Of a DNA stretch of 21,004 nt, positions 1 to 8,142 are shown one piece after another. This DNA is from DATHCB01 sp035319765 (GTDB lineage Archaea > Thermoproteota > Bathyarchaeia > Bathyarchaeales > SOJC01), in assembly GCA_035319765.1 (NCBI GenBank), contig DATHCB010000056.1, positions 1-21,004 on the forward strand. Direction: 5' to 3'. Position numbers and translations under genes: made by a program. The notes below the pieces were generated by a model that saw only the letters and a list, made by a program, of their open reading frames with translations, had not been told where the DNA came from and did no database searches. Positions within the stretch are counted from its first letter, which is position 1. Each line of letters begins with the position of its first letter.

Positions 1-700
1 TCACTCGCCTTGCAGGGCGACATCACGATGGTTAAAGTCAAGTTTGCCATTCTTGTTCAATTTGCCGATGGTTTAAGGTATGAAGGAAAATGCTGCCTGG
101 AATGGCTGTTTCCAAAGCCATAACAGTGGTTGCATCTAGTCGTGTTTGAGTCTCCATTAGAGAGATGAGGCTTCGTGGGCCTTGAGTTCTTTCGTTTCGG
201 ACGGTTAAGTGAGATCGTTTACTAATGCATTGCTGAATTTCTCAAGTTTTGAGCATGATAGCAACATGGTGTTCGGGTTGGCGACTTTGGTCCTCGCTTC
301 AGCTGTCGGTGTGTGCACAGCCTACCCCCTCGGTCACCGATATGTCCCAAATATCTCGAAAGTTGGAGTGGCAGCCTGGACCAGCGTAACCGACGAACTT
401 CAGAACAGTCAAGGTGCGCAAAAACTTTTTATGGCCTGTTCAGCGGCTGTTCCTTGCTTTTTCTATTGCGCATGAAGAAGACTTTTTTTTAGGAAGTTCG
501 ATAAACCTTGAGTGCAGGGACCAATCCTCGAGCAACTTTTCGGTTTCTTCAAGCAGCAGAAATGTCCGAATTTGGGTCAGGCGTGATCGGTGAGAAGTTT
601 GATTCGGCGATGACCCTGAAATAGCGCGCGCTAAAGAACTGGTATCCTCAATCTTGTCACCTGGGACTTTAGTGCGTATAAGGAAAGTTAGTCTAGGATG
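1..700. other. Region without a supportable gene
   Basis: No convincing gene is seen here. The plus strand is open from base 1 to a TAA at 121-123 (40 codons), which could be the tail of a gene entering from the left, but I recognise no motif in it. A GTG-started 88-codon frame at 209-475 has one hydrophobic stretch but no ribosome binding site or family resemblance, and I do not call it. The region contains a perfect 12-bp palindrome, TAGCGCGCGCTA, at 622-633. It also contains most of a small hairpin, CTAGGAT/ATCCTAG, at 693-709, which overlaps the stop codon of the next gene. Confidence 0.4.
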
Positions 701-709
701 TTATCCTAG
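693..709 (-). terminator. Short hairpin at the 3' end of the sequon-rich protein gene
   Basis: A 7-bp perfect inverted repeat (CTAGGAT, loop GTT, ATCCTAG) spans the TAA stop at 701-703 of the minus-strand gene. It could mark a transcript end or an mRNA 3' structure. No strong U-tract follows on the minus strand, and archaeal termination mostly relies on U-tracts, so the terminator role is only tentative. Confidence 0.2.
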
Positions 710-1267
710 TTGTTCTATTGCGCTGATTACTATGTCGAAACTGAAGCCTGTCACGTCATTGTTAAGCAGGAATTGAGTGAAGGCTGGAGAATCTGTGACG
801 GATAGAGTGAGGGTTATGGGAATCGCCTGACCCGGCACTATGGTTGTGTTGTTGTAGTTCCACGTTAGGTTTAAGTACGGTGTGGTTTGGTTTGGTCCAG
901 ATACGATGGGGTTACTGGAATTTAGAAACGTCCAGTTTGCTGCTTGGAGATGAAGTATTGTTTCGGCATTGCTTGTACTTTTTAGGTAGAGCGTAACGTT
1001 GTTCAATGATCCTGAGTAGATTGTGCCCCACTGAATATTGGTGGTTTCGTTTTGGAAGTTGGAGTCGTAGAATGCTGAGACGCCTATGGTGCGGATGTTG
1101 CCCATACTTATAAAGTTCAGGTGACTCGTCGTATCCAGCAATGCGGGGACGATTAGGGAGAGAGACAGTGCAATAGCCGCGACGCCTACGATCAGCAGTA
1201 TTGTCCTCTTTTGATCCGGTAGGGATTTGATGACTGAGTTGAGCGGTTTCTTCGCTGTTCCCGGCAT
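701..1267 (-). CDS. N-anchored extracytoplasmic protein rich in N-glycosylation sequons
   Basis: The 188-residue protein has a short basic N-terminus, one hydrophobic segment at about residues 23-43 (ILLIVGVAAIALSLSLIVP), and then a roughly 145-residue polar, beta-rich domain predicted to lie outside the cell. I count eight N-X-S/T sequons, at N73, N90, N111, N116, N126, N133, N139 and N140, so it is a plausible acceptor for an N-glycan. Family function is not recognised. The ATG at 1267 is preceded by GGGAG at 1277-1281 with 9 bases between. It shares strand with the small membrane protein and the flippase upstream, but gaps of over 100 bp argue against tight coupling. A structural or cell-surface role is inference. 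Confidence 0.75.
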   Translation of the reverse strand: MPGTAKKPLNSVIKSLPDQKRTILLIVGVAAIALSLSLIVPALLDTTSHLNFISMGNIRTIGVSAFYDSNFQNETTNIQWGTIYSGSLNNVTLYLKSTSNAETILHLQAANWTFLNSSNPIVSGPNQTTPYLNLTWNYNNTTIVPGQAIPITLTLSVTDSPAFTQFLLNNDVTGFSFDIVISAIEQLG

Positions 1268-1384
1268 GGTGCATTTCTCCCAAAAGCCGAAACTTAATTG
1301 GGGGACCTGTATTAATATTCGAATTCGTTCGGATATGCACGTTTCTGTTTTGGAGGTATCATCATTGAAGATGAATAAATTAGG

Positions 1385-1639
1385 CTATTGTGCTTGAGGT
1401 TTGGTTAGTTCGGCGGTTATTCTCCATATGAGGAATCCGATGACGCTAAGGATGAATGATATGACGGCGAACGTGTCCACTCTGATCCACAGAATGAGAT
1501 GAGACAGACCAGAAGGCAACAATCTAGGATGAGTCAACTGCACGAGCACCCCGTACATCCAGCCGAGAAGGCCGTATAGAAAGAGCATTTCGCCGACAAC
1601 TTTAACGATGACCATGCCTGCGTAAGCGGCTCTCTTCAT
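1385..1639 (-). CDS. Small two-segment membrane protein of unknown function
   Basis: About 84 residues from ATG 1639, or 87 from an in-frame TTG at 1648; the ATG seems likelier. Two hydrophobic stretches flank a short polar loop: an N-terminal one around VIVKVVGEMLFLYGLLGWMY, and a C-terminal one around FAVISFILSVIGFLIW. The loop contains HPRLLPSGLSHL. It has the composition of a real integral membrane protein and no matching overlapping ORF, but I know no function for it. It lies between the sequon-rich surface protein and the flippase, all on the minus strand, so a role at the cell envelope is possible. Confidence 0.65.
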   Translation of the reverse strand: MKRAAYAGMVIVKVVGEMLFLYGLLGWMYGVLVQLTHPRLLPSGLSHLILWIRVDTFAVISFILSVIGFLIWRITAELTKPQAQ

Positions 1640-1795
1640 ATCTACCAACTCATAACACGTGACAACTTAAGACTGATGTATTCTATGCTTGTGCTTTTCT
1701 GTGAGTGTGGGTCTAAGGGTCAGCGGTTCTTTTGATGCTCATTTGACGTCTATGTTGACGCGCTGCTCTTTCAGTTTAGTTGGGACATTGCTGCG

Positions 1796-3394
1796 TCATA
1801 GCGCCTTCACTGCTTCTTTATTTGTCGATCGCGTCAATGCAACCTTTTCTGCGACGAACAGTGGAAGATTGATTATTTTTGTTATCACGCCCAAACCAGA
1901 GAACATGTTCCTTAGGTTTTTTATGTCATCTGCGCTGACTGCTCCGATCGATGGTGCGCCCAGCACGTAGACCACTAGGAAGACTGCGAGGCTGGTTACA
2001 AGTTTTATCCAGTCGGCTGCGTTCAGAAATATCGTCGGCAGGTAAGCCACAAAGGCTGCAATCACTGAAGCAAAGAGAATCTTGGTTGAGGATTTGAAGT
2101 CGGCTTTGGCGCCGTGCTGTTTCCATATCCAGTGAAGCACCCAAAGCAAGCTTGGCACACCTGCGACAGTGCTCGCTATTATGAGACCTGTTATTCCAAG
2201 CGAGGGGATGAGGATGAAGCCTATTGGAAGGCCGATGATTAGTGTTATCACGCTTTGGATCATGAGTATTCTCGTTTCTCCCAGGCCGGATAGAAGATTG
2301 CCCGCGCTTAGGCTTCCAAAGAGGGCAAACAGGTTGCCTATGACGGCTATGGTTAGGAAGAAGGGGCCATACGCATATTTTTCTCCGTACAGCGTACCAA
2401 CGATTGGACCCGAGAGGGCCATCATGGCAATCGTTGACGGAACTAACAGTATGGATGTGTACTTGATTGAGGATGTGAAGACCTTTTTTACGAGTTCATC
2501 ATCGTTTTCTGTATCGAGTTTGGCGAACGCTGGGAATAGCACCGTACTTATTGGAATCGTGAGGAAGGTCAGTAGAACAGTGAAGTTTGATGCTACTAAA
2601 TAGTTGCCGTACAGCGTATTGTCCACGAAGGATGGTGCCATGAAGAGGTATATCTGTGTCAGAATGCCTCCAAAGATTGAGGATATGCCGAGGGGCCATC
2701 CGTAGTTTAGCATTGTTCTGAACGTTTTCGTTATGTTGCTAGTGCCCTCTTTTCTTAGGGGCCTATAGAGCATGATGTAAAAGGTCACTAAGCCAATGGT
2801 TCCTGCGGCTATGAACCCTAGGCTATAGCCGATGACAGCTCCAAGAACGCTATAACCCAAGACGACTAGGATAGGGCCAACTACGGTTTTTACTATCGCC
2901 TGACAGATAAGTGTGAAGCTGTTGAGTTCCATTCTTTCGAAGCCTATGAAGACCGCTTGGGAAGCTGCGAGGAGTGAGCCCGCGATAATTGAGACGGAGA
3001 TCACTTGTATGAAGAATGCGGACTCCGGTCTGCCAAATACTGCAATGGCGATGAAGGTGGCTAAGCCGAGTGAGAGGAAAGAAAGGGCGATGCCGGATGC
3101 GACCTCGAAGATTAGCCCCGCGGCTATCACACTGTGTATTTCTTCGGTTTTTTGCGAGGCTCTGAGGCTAGCGATGTACTTTGTCATGGCAGAGTTTATG
3201 CCCCAATCTCTGAACAGGTTTATCGTCGTCAGCGGGATGAGCACGATGCCGTAAAGCCCATATTCGTCAGGTGTCAAGAGCCTGCCCAGAATTATGGCCC
3301 CCACAGCCATGATTATAGTTGACGCAGCTACGCCTATGAGCAGCTGAAAGCTTCCAGTAGCCGAGGTCTTACCCATCTCAAGCGCTTTTTCCAC
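1796..3394 (-). CDS. Wzx-like flippase (MOP superfamily polysaccharide transporter)
   Basis: The 532-residue polytopic protein is predicted to translocate a lipid-linked oligosaccharide from the cytoplasmic to the outer face of the membrane. The N-terminal part matches the polysaccharide biosynthesis transporter pattern: an amphipathic start, a first segment around LLIGVAASTIIMAVGAIILG, then LLTPDEYGLYGIVL, a typical Wzx/MurJ-type first loop. About 12-14 hydrophobic segments follow, including FVDNTLYGNYLVASNFTVLL in the middle and LFALFGSLSAGNLLSGLGET. Length is normal to slightly long for archaeal members. The start is GTG at 3394; an ATG six codons downstream at 3376 is an alternative, as both precede the first segment. 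It lies at one end of the glycosyltransferase cluster, where a flippase is expected. The substrate cannot be read from the sequence. The stop is TGA, which shows that TGA acts as a stop here. Confidence 0.92.
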   Translation of the reverse strand: MEKALEMGKTSATGSFQLLIGVAASTIIMAVGAIILGRLLTPDEYGLYGIVLIPLTTINLFRDWGINSAMTKYIASLRASQKTEEIHSVIAAGLIFEVASGIALSFLSLGLATFIAIAVFGRPESAFFIQVISVSIIAGSLLAASQAVFIGFERMELNSFTLICQAIVKTVVGPILVVLGYSVLGAVIGYSLGFIAAGTIGLVTFYIMLYRPLRKEGTSNITKTFRTMLNYGWPLGISSIFGGILTQIYLFMAPSFVDNTLYGNYLVASNFTVLLTFLTIPISTVLFPAFAKLDTENDDELVKKVFTSSIKYTSILLVPSTIAMMALSGPIVGTLYGEKYAYGPFFLTIAVIGNLFALFGSLSAGNLLSGLGETRILMIQSVITLIIGLPIGFILIPSLGITGLIIASTVAGVPSLLWVLHWIWKQHGAKADFKSSTKILFASVIAAFVAYLPTIFLNAADWIKLVTSLAVFLVVYVLGAPSIGAVSADDIKNLRNMFSGLGVITKIINLPLFVAEKVALTRSTNKEAVKAL

Positions 3395-3759
3395 GGTTTT
3401 TCTTCCCTTGTAAGCTGTTCAGATGCCGTACGTTCCGGCGTCACGTTAGCCCGTCTAGCTGAGGCATATTATCTTTTTGTCTACCATCATCAGAGTAAAA
3501 AAGCTAAGAGCTCGTTGAAGATTAAAAGCGCGCGCTATAATCCCCTGCGGCATCACGTATTGTTTTGGCAAAATTTCCGACCTCTAACTCACGATCGCGT
3601 TCGAAAACGGTGCTGGTATAGCCCTATCCTAAAGGGCTTGTTCGTTGCAAGTATTTATGAAGGCGGTGTATTGGAGGGAACTCATAACCGTATATTGTCG
3701 TTCCCATGGCAGCAGCAACTGCAGGGTCCTCAAAATGTTTAAGCGCGCGTTACACTTAT
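3395..3759. other. Intergenic region with GCGCGC motifs and a small hairpin
   Basis: No gene is supported on either strand; the short plus-strand frames have no ribosome binding site or family resemblance. The 11-mer AGCGCGCGCTA is at 3527-3537 and a one-mismatch copy, AGCGCGCGTTA, at 3742-3752, just after the stop of the GT2 gene. A 6-bp hairpin (AGCCCT, 7-base loop, AGGGCT) is at 3620-3638. An AT-rich stretch at about 3466-3480 (minus strand AAAAAGATAATATG) could be a TATA element for the flippase gene, with a leader of roughly 50-60 bases. Confidence 0.4.
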
Positions 3760-4815
3760 TCACTCGATGTATGTTCTCAGATCCGTCAATGGAGAATAGC
3801 TGCTATGTAACTTTCTTGATAAGAGCCATTTTAGTTTAATGAGATCTGAGTGGAAGGAGCCTTCTATACGAATAATTCGGTCTAGCTCCCTATTCTTACA
3901 TATTTTCTTAATGTTATCGGCGGTCGAGAAGATGCGCCAAATGATTCGGTGCATTCTAGAAAGATTCTTTTCGAGACCGTACAGTCGATAAAACATGAGG
4001 TCGCGTTCGATTCAACGTAAGCGTTCCCTTTTCGAGTCTCTTATGTTTCGGCTAAGGGTCTGACCATGCTCAAGATGATAGACTTCTGCCTTGGCATTGA
4101 AAATCAAACCATAACCTTTTCTCCAGATATGCCAGCCCATAAACTGTTCACATCCCAAGCCGAGGATCCATGATTTTGGAAAACTGAAGTCTTTCACAGC
4201 TTCGGATAGCACAGACATGTTGGCGCCCATCCCTAGAAGTGAGTTCGCAAGTTTGTGTGACGCGATTCGCCCTACGTCGTAATTATATTCTACAACTCCT
4301 GCCTTCGATATGTAAACGAGATAATCTTCCAAGCCTTCAATAGGGCAACTCCAGACCTTAAGTGCAAAGCGCTTGAGAAAATTTTCTTGGCAAGGGATAA
4401 TTTGTGACATTTGACCTCTCATAGGAACGAGTTTTTCACCTGCGAGTTTTGCCGATAAAACGTTCCCTGATACTCCCCCAACATTAGGAATTTCGTATGC
4501 TTCTACGTGACTTTGAACCCATCTTGGAACCGGTAGGGCATCGTCGTCTAATAGCACGATTATCTTTCCATTGGAATTTGCCAGCCCAAGGTTAAGTGCA
4601 TCTGTGATGTACCCTTTGGTTTGAACAGTCAGGCGTATTTTCAATACTTTCTCGTATTTTTCGATAATGTCTTCTGTTCCGTCTCCGCTGGGTTTCAGTA
4701 TCACTTCAACGTCGAAATCATGATAGGTCTGTTTTGTTAATGCTTCAAAAACATAATTCAGCGAGTGCGCCCGCTTGTATGTCGGTATTACGACGGAGAC
4801 AGGGACATCCGTCAT
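3760..4815 (-). pseudogene. GT2 glycosyltransferase interrupted by an in-frame TGA
   Basis: The upstream part, 4012-4815 (267 codons), is a GT-A fold family 2 transferase. It has VSVVIPTYKRAHSL at residues 6-19, SGDGTEDI in the nucleotide-binding strand-loop, and VLLDDDA at residues 88-93 as the metal-binding D-X-D. At 4012-4014 it meets TGA. The reading frame then stays open, in the same frame, for 83 more codons to a TGA at 3760. Across the stop the translation runs RERLR, stop, IERDLMFYRLYGLEKN, which looks like an ordinary basic C-terminal region of this transferase type. With the stop counted, the full frame is 351 codons, a normal length. CGA (Arg) to TGA would be a single transition. 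The N-terminal part keeps the catalytic core, so a truncated product might still fold. A sequencing error is possible. Independent translation of the 78-codon tail from ATG 3996 seems unlikely. Confidence 0.8.
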
Positions 4816-4878
4816 TTTTGTTTCGTCTCGATGTTCACTGAATTTACTAATTACTTGAATTACAATAACAAGTGCCGC

Positions 4879-5907
4879 CTAGGAATTGCTGCTTCTAAAG
4901 CCAGAATCGTTGGTAGCAGCCAAGCTTATTTGATTCTTGTATGCGAGGGAGATGGCTTCCATGTCTTTAAGGCCGTCCTTTCCGGTGGGCGAAGGAGAAA
5001 AATCGCAAATTACGCAATTGACAAAGTTGCGAAGTTCAGCCATATACGACGTGGAGAACTGTGAACTACCAATGGTTAGCATTTTGGTGGCTGTCAATAT
5101 AGGGTTTGAAGTGTGAGGTTGGGTTTTCAAGTGATTGACTGTCCCAAACAGCTCAACTTGTATGCTCGTAGTTTGAGAGAACCATCCGACGCTTATTATG
5201 CCAAGAGTCCCTGTTTGAAATTTAGCGAGACATGTTGCTGTGTCTTCGAGATCAAGATTGAATCGATAACCGAAGTGACTTTTTATGTCTGTTATTTCGC
5301 CGAAGTACCAACGGAGAAGGTTTAGCATGTGGCTGCCAAGGTCGATGAGTGTGCCACCTCCGCTCAGTTCTTTGCTGAACCACCACTCGGAGACAGGAAT
5401 GGGCGCGTAATCCTGCATTCTGTGAGTGAAGGGACCATTGCTTATATTTATCGCAGACGCAATTTCCACATCACCTAACGTCCCACTTTGGAGTTTCTCT
5501 TTAAAGTCACGGAATGTTGGACTGAACCTCAGTGGGTAGCCTATCATAAGCTTTATAGAATGTCTTTGTGCAGCTGCGATGATTTCATGCGCTTCTTGAA
5601 CGTTTCTTGCGATTGGTTTTTCCAGGAGAACGTGTTTTCCTTCCTCAGCAGCTCGCATTGCACATTGCAGGTGAAGATAAGTTGGTAAAGCGATGATTAC
5701 GGCATCAATCTCTGGGTTTTTTAGAAGTTGTTCATAATCGTCGAATGTATTCTTGACACCGGCATCTCTAGCGTCCTTGAGGGCTTTTTTCGATACGTCT
5801 GAGACCGCTATTAGACTCGTGTTCTCCAGCTTCAGACTGTTTTGCATATGGATTTTGCCCATGTGCCCTAGCCCGATTATTCCCACTCTAAGCTTCTTCA
5901 ATGACAA
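4879..5907 (-). CDS. Gfo/Idh/MocA-family oxidoreductase (copy A)
   Basis: The protein is an NAD(P)-dependent dehydrogenase of the Gfo/Idh/MocA family, 342 residues, full length. The N-terminal Rossmann fold starts with VGIIGLGHMGKIH (residues 8-20), the GXGXXG dinucleotide-binding loop. EKP at residues 96-98 carries the family's conserved lysine. The C-terminal alpha/beta domain has SEWWFSKELSGGGTLIDLG and H193, the usual catalytic-region histidine. Known members oxidise or reduce sugars, inositols or sugar nucleotides; in a glycan cluster a sugar-nucleotide substrate is likely but not shown. The start is TTG 5907 or TTG 5901, with GGAGAA at 5911-5916; the second gives the better spacing. It lies 22 bp after the DUF362 gene and clearly resembles the second oxidoreductase at 19136-20161, where EKP is DKP. 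Confidence 0.9.
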   Translation of the reverse strand: MSLKKLRVGIIGLGHMGKIHMQNSLKLENTSLIAVSDVSKKALKDARDAGVKNTFDDYEQLLKNPEIDAVIIALPTYLHLQCAMRAAEEGKHVLLEKPIARNVQEAHEIIAAAQRHSIKLMIGYPLRFSPTFRDFKEKLQSGTLGDVEIASAINISNGPFTHRMQDYAPIPVSEWWFSKELSGGGTLIDLGSHMLNLLRWYFGEITDIKSHFGYRFNLDLEDTATCLAKFQTGTLGIISVGWFSQTTSIQVELFGTVNHLKTQPHTSNPILTATKMLTIGSSQFSTSYMAELRNFVNCVICDFSPSPTGKDGLKDMEAISLAYKNQISLAATNDSGFRSSNS

Positions 5908-5929
5908 TGATTCTCCATTGACCTTGGCG

Positions 5930-6823
5930 CTATTCTAGTCCGAGCTTTTTGCCCAGTTTCATGCGAATTGCCAAGTTGTACGCTCTGCTCACAAGTATGG
6001 TCCTAACGTCTTTCTTAGGATATCTATCCCTAAAGTAGCTAAGTGGAATGCCTTTCTCGACAAAGCTTAGGTTTCCCAAACCCTCTTTGGTCGCCAGTCG
6101 AATGTATCTTATTTTTTTCGGATTAACCTTTGCAATTTTGGCGGCTGCTGCGTCGATTGCCACAGGATCTGTGCTTGCTATCACTAGTCCTAGTCGACGT
6201 GGCTGGATTCCTGAAACTATGCCACCATCGACTAGACAAAGATCAAATCGCATTGCCTTGTTAAGAGCGACAATCATTTCTTCAAGTTTCGGGTGATATC
6301 TGAACTTTTTGGGATACGGATTGCAACCGAAGACATTCTTTAGTGCGCAGGTTATTTTGATTCTTTCAAGGCTGTATTTGATTTTTGTCGCGTTAATCTT
6401 CAGGTCAGCATTTTGAATGGTGTTGGGCATTCTTAAACGAAAGGGTTGGTTGTTAACAGTGACTTCGATGGGGGTGGTCTTGTCTTCTGAAAGATTGACT
6501 AGTTTTACGTTATAGTCTCTTGAGAGTTTTTCATAACCGAGCAGCCTAAACGCGTGTTTGCATTTCATGGCTGATGCGTCGGCTTCTACGATAGAAATGT
6601 CGATGTTTGGCGAAATCTGCTCACGAAGTAAATCGATCAAGGCGCCTACGAATCTCGGATCTGTAGTTTGACCCGTGGAATAATCCCAGTAATAGCACAT
6701 GTTAGGCTTAATAACTACATTTTCCACATTACGCGGGAAACTGAAATGAATCAGATCTAGAGAATCTAAGATCGCTTGCTTCAACCGATTTTGACCAATC
6801 TTAACAAAACTTACCGCACTCAA
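5930..6823 (-). CDS. DUF362-family protein (copy A)
   Basis: The 297-residue protein belongs to the DUF362 group; no reaction is established for this branch. Motifs shared with the second copy at 18200-19135 are KPNMCYYWDYSTGQTTDPR (residues 39-57), VEADASAMK (79-87), ITCALKNVFG (157-166) and VDGGIV. Two cysteines, C43 and C159, are kept in both copies. There is no CXXCXXC ferredoxin-type motif, although some DUF362 proteins carry one. The PKLKTH element of copy B is replaced here by TKIKYS, so this copy may differ in activity. The TTG start at 6823 is well supported by AAGGAGATA at 6829-6837, five bases upstream. The oxidoreductase gene follows after 22 bp, suggesting co-transcription and a joint role in glycan precursor modification, which is inference. 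Confidence 0.88.
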   Translation of the reverse strand: MSAVSFVKIGQNRLKQAILDSLDLIHFSFPRNVENVVIKPNMCYYWDYSTGQTTDPRFVGALIDLLREQISPNIDISIVEADASAMKCKHAFRLLGYEKLSRDYNVKLVNLSEDKTTPIEVTVNNQPFRLRMPNTIQNADLKINATKIKYSLERIKITCALKNVFGCNPYPKKFRYHPKLEEMIVALNKAMRFDLCLVDGGIVSGIQPRRLGLVIASTDPVAIDAAAAKIAKVNPKKIRYIRLATKEGLGNLSFVEKGIPLSYFRDRYPKKDVRTILVSRAYNLAIRMKLGKKLGLE

Positions 6824-6828
6824 ACTGG

Positions 6829-6837
6829 TATCTCCTT
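6829..6837 (-). promoter_or_regulatory. Ribosome binding site of the DUF362 copy A gene
   Basis: AAGGAGATA on the minus strand lies five bases before the TTG at 6823. It is the clearest Shine-Dalgarno site in the window and decides in favour of a TTG start. Confidence 0.7.
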
Positions 6838-6884
6838 ATCTGATTCTTGAAAGCAAATGCTAAACTTCCGTGCAAGTGACATTT

Positions 6885-8021
6885 TTATTTCTTTTGTGAA
6901 CAATAAGCAGAGAATATTTTGATGAAGTTTCTGTGAAAATTGGGTTCCGCGAACCTTTCAGCTATAGAGTTCATTCTTCTAGCCTGCTTTGGTGACCAGC
7001 TGTTGATTGCCTTTTCCACCTTTTCAGCTGCGTCATCGAGATTCTCATATCTGAACTCCTTTGGGACGAACTCTTTTGCACCGCCGTCATCGTAGACGAC
7101 TGGTATACAGCCGAGGGCCATTGCTTCTGCTATAGATATCCCAAAGTGTTCGAGAGTTGGTGGATGTAAATATACTTTGGTCTTCCTAAGTAGATCTAGA
7201 ATTCCTTTTCGAGACGCGTCTTTCAAGATAGTAATCTTTCTTTCGAGGTTAAACTCTTTCATTTTAGCATTTATGATTCTCAAAGTGGTATCATCGTGCC
7301 CGAAACCCATTATTACGAATCTTACATTTTTTTCCTTTACCGCTTTTGCGATGTACGGAATCGTTTCCATTCTTTTATCTCGTGTAATACGACCAATGCT
7401 CGTAACTAGATTTTCTCGCGAGTGACCATTTGGAATCTGAGAATCTTCTTGGAAAAACGCCCTTGAAACTGGGGGGTAAAGGACTTCAGCTTTGGCTCCA
7501 AGAGACTCTTGTATCGCACTTGCAGTATAGCGACTATTCGCAAGAATCAACTTTTGGCTGTATGATTCGAGATTCTTCTCAAAGAAAATGTATGGGAGAT
7601 TGAAAGCCTCCCGCCAACATCCTCTACTATTTTTCAAATATGGAAAATGTTGTCTGAAGAGAAAAGAATTGATGTATGGGAAATGAAGGTAGCAAACGTC
7701 GGTCCATGGGAAAACGTAATTAGAATAAGTATCTATGCAAACGTGGCATTTCTTTTTCAATGTCAAGAGTCTAAAAGCCGACGCATAGACATCGACTAAA
7801 CTTCGAGGTGGTAGGAAAGAAGTTTTTACGATTTCTTTAGCTAAAGGCGATATTCTTGTTCCAAGCAACTCAATAATTTTCTTTTGATCAACACTGTCAG
7901 AGGCGAAAAGGATAACATCATGCCCAGCCTCTGCAAGAGCATTTATGACGGAGACTGTTACAACGACCGAGCCGCCAAAGTACTTTGGGCGGAATGGCGG
8001 GTGAAAAACTCCTACCTTCAA
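6885..8021 (-). CDS. GT4 glycosyltransferase, ALG11-like
   Basis: A GT-B fold, family 4, retaining glycosyltransferase predicted to add a sugar from a nucleotide donor to a growing lipid-linked glycan at the cytoplasmic face. From TTG 8021 it has 378 residues and begins LKVGVFHPPFRPKYFGGS, the normal start of the N-terminal domain. The frame is open to GTG 8102, but the extra 27 residues are basic and resemble nothing in the family. AGGCGAT precedes the TTG by about six bases. The C-terminal donor domain has SIGRITRDKR and the E-X7-E site EHFGISIAE. The middle stretch YLHFPYINSFLF and the EHFGI motif recall ALG11-type mannosyltransferases, so a mannosyl donor is possible but unproven. It sits between another GT4 gene and module A, all co-directional with short gaps. 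Confidence 0.88.
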   Translation of the reverse strand: MKVGVFHPPFRPKYFGGSVVVTVSVINALAEAGHDVILFASDSVDQKKIIELLGTRISPLAKEIVKTSFLPPRSLVDVYASAFRLLTLKKKCHVCIDTYSNYVFPWTDVCYLHFPYINSFLFRQHFPYLKNSRGCWREAFNLPYIFFEKNLESYSQKLILANSRYTASAIQESLGAKAEVLYPPVSRAFFQEDSQIPNGHSRENLVTSIGRITRDKRMETIPYIAKAVKEKNVRFVIMGFGHDDTTLRIINAKMKEFNLERKITILKDASRKGILDLLRKTKVYLHPPTLEHFGISIAEAMALGCIPVVYDDGGAKEFVPKEFRYENLDDAAEKVEKAINSWSPKQARRMNSIAERFAEPNFHRNFIKIFSAYCSQKK

Positions 8022-8142
8022 GAAGATATCGCCTGAATATTCAAGACCGCATCGATGTTTCCGAGTATACCGCTTCGACATCAAGGCCGGCTTGTAGGCC
8101 ACGCATTCCGAGAATAGGAATGAAACTTTTATTCATACGTGG

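Noticed and set aside
1..123. Open plus-strand frame of 40 codons running in from the window edge
   Set aside because: It could be a gene end, but it is short, without motifs, and chance open frames of this length are common.
209..475. 88-codon plus-strand frame with one hydrophobic stretch
   Set aside because: GTG start without a ribosome binding site, no recognisable family, and opposite strand to its neighbours; not enough to call a gene.
912..1340. 142-codon minus-strand frame
   Set aside because: It overlaps the sequon-rich membrane protein in another frame and has no membrane, domain or family features of its own.
3760..3996. Separate 78-residue gene
   Set aside because: It is in the same frame as the GT2 gene and joined to it through one TGA; it reads as the C-terminal part of that enzyme.
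4012..4014. TGA read through as selenocysteine or another amino acid
   Set aside because: Several genes in the window end at TGA, including the flippase and the far end of this same frame, and the position is a basic C-terminal region rather than a redox site.
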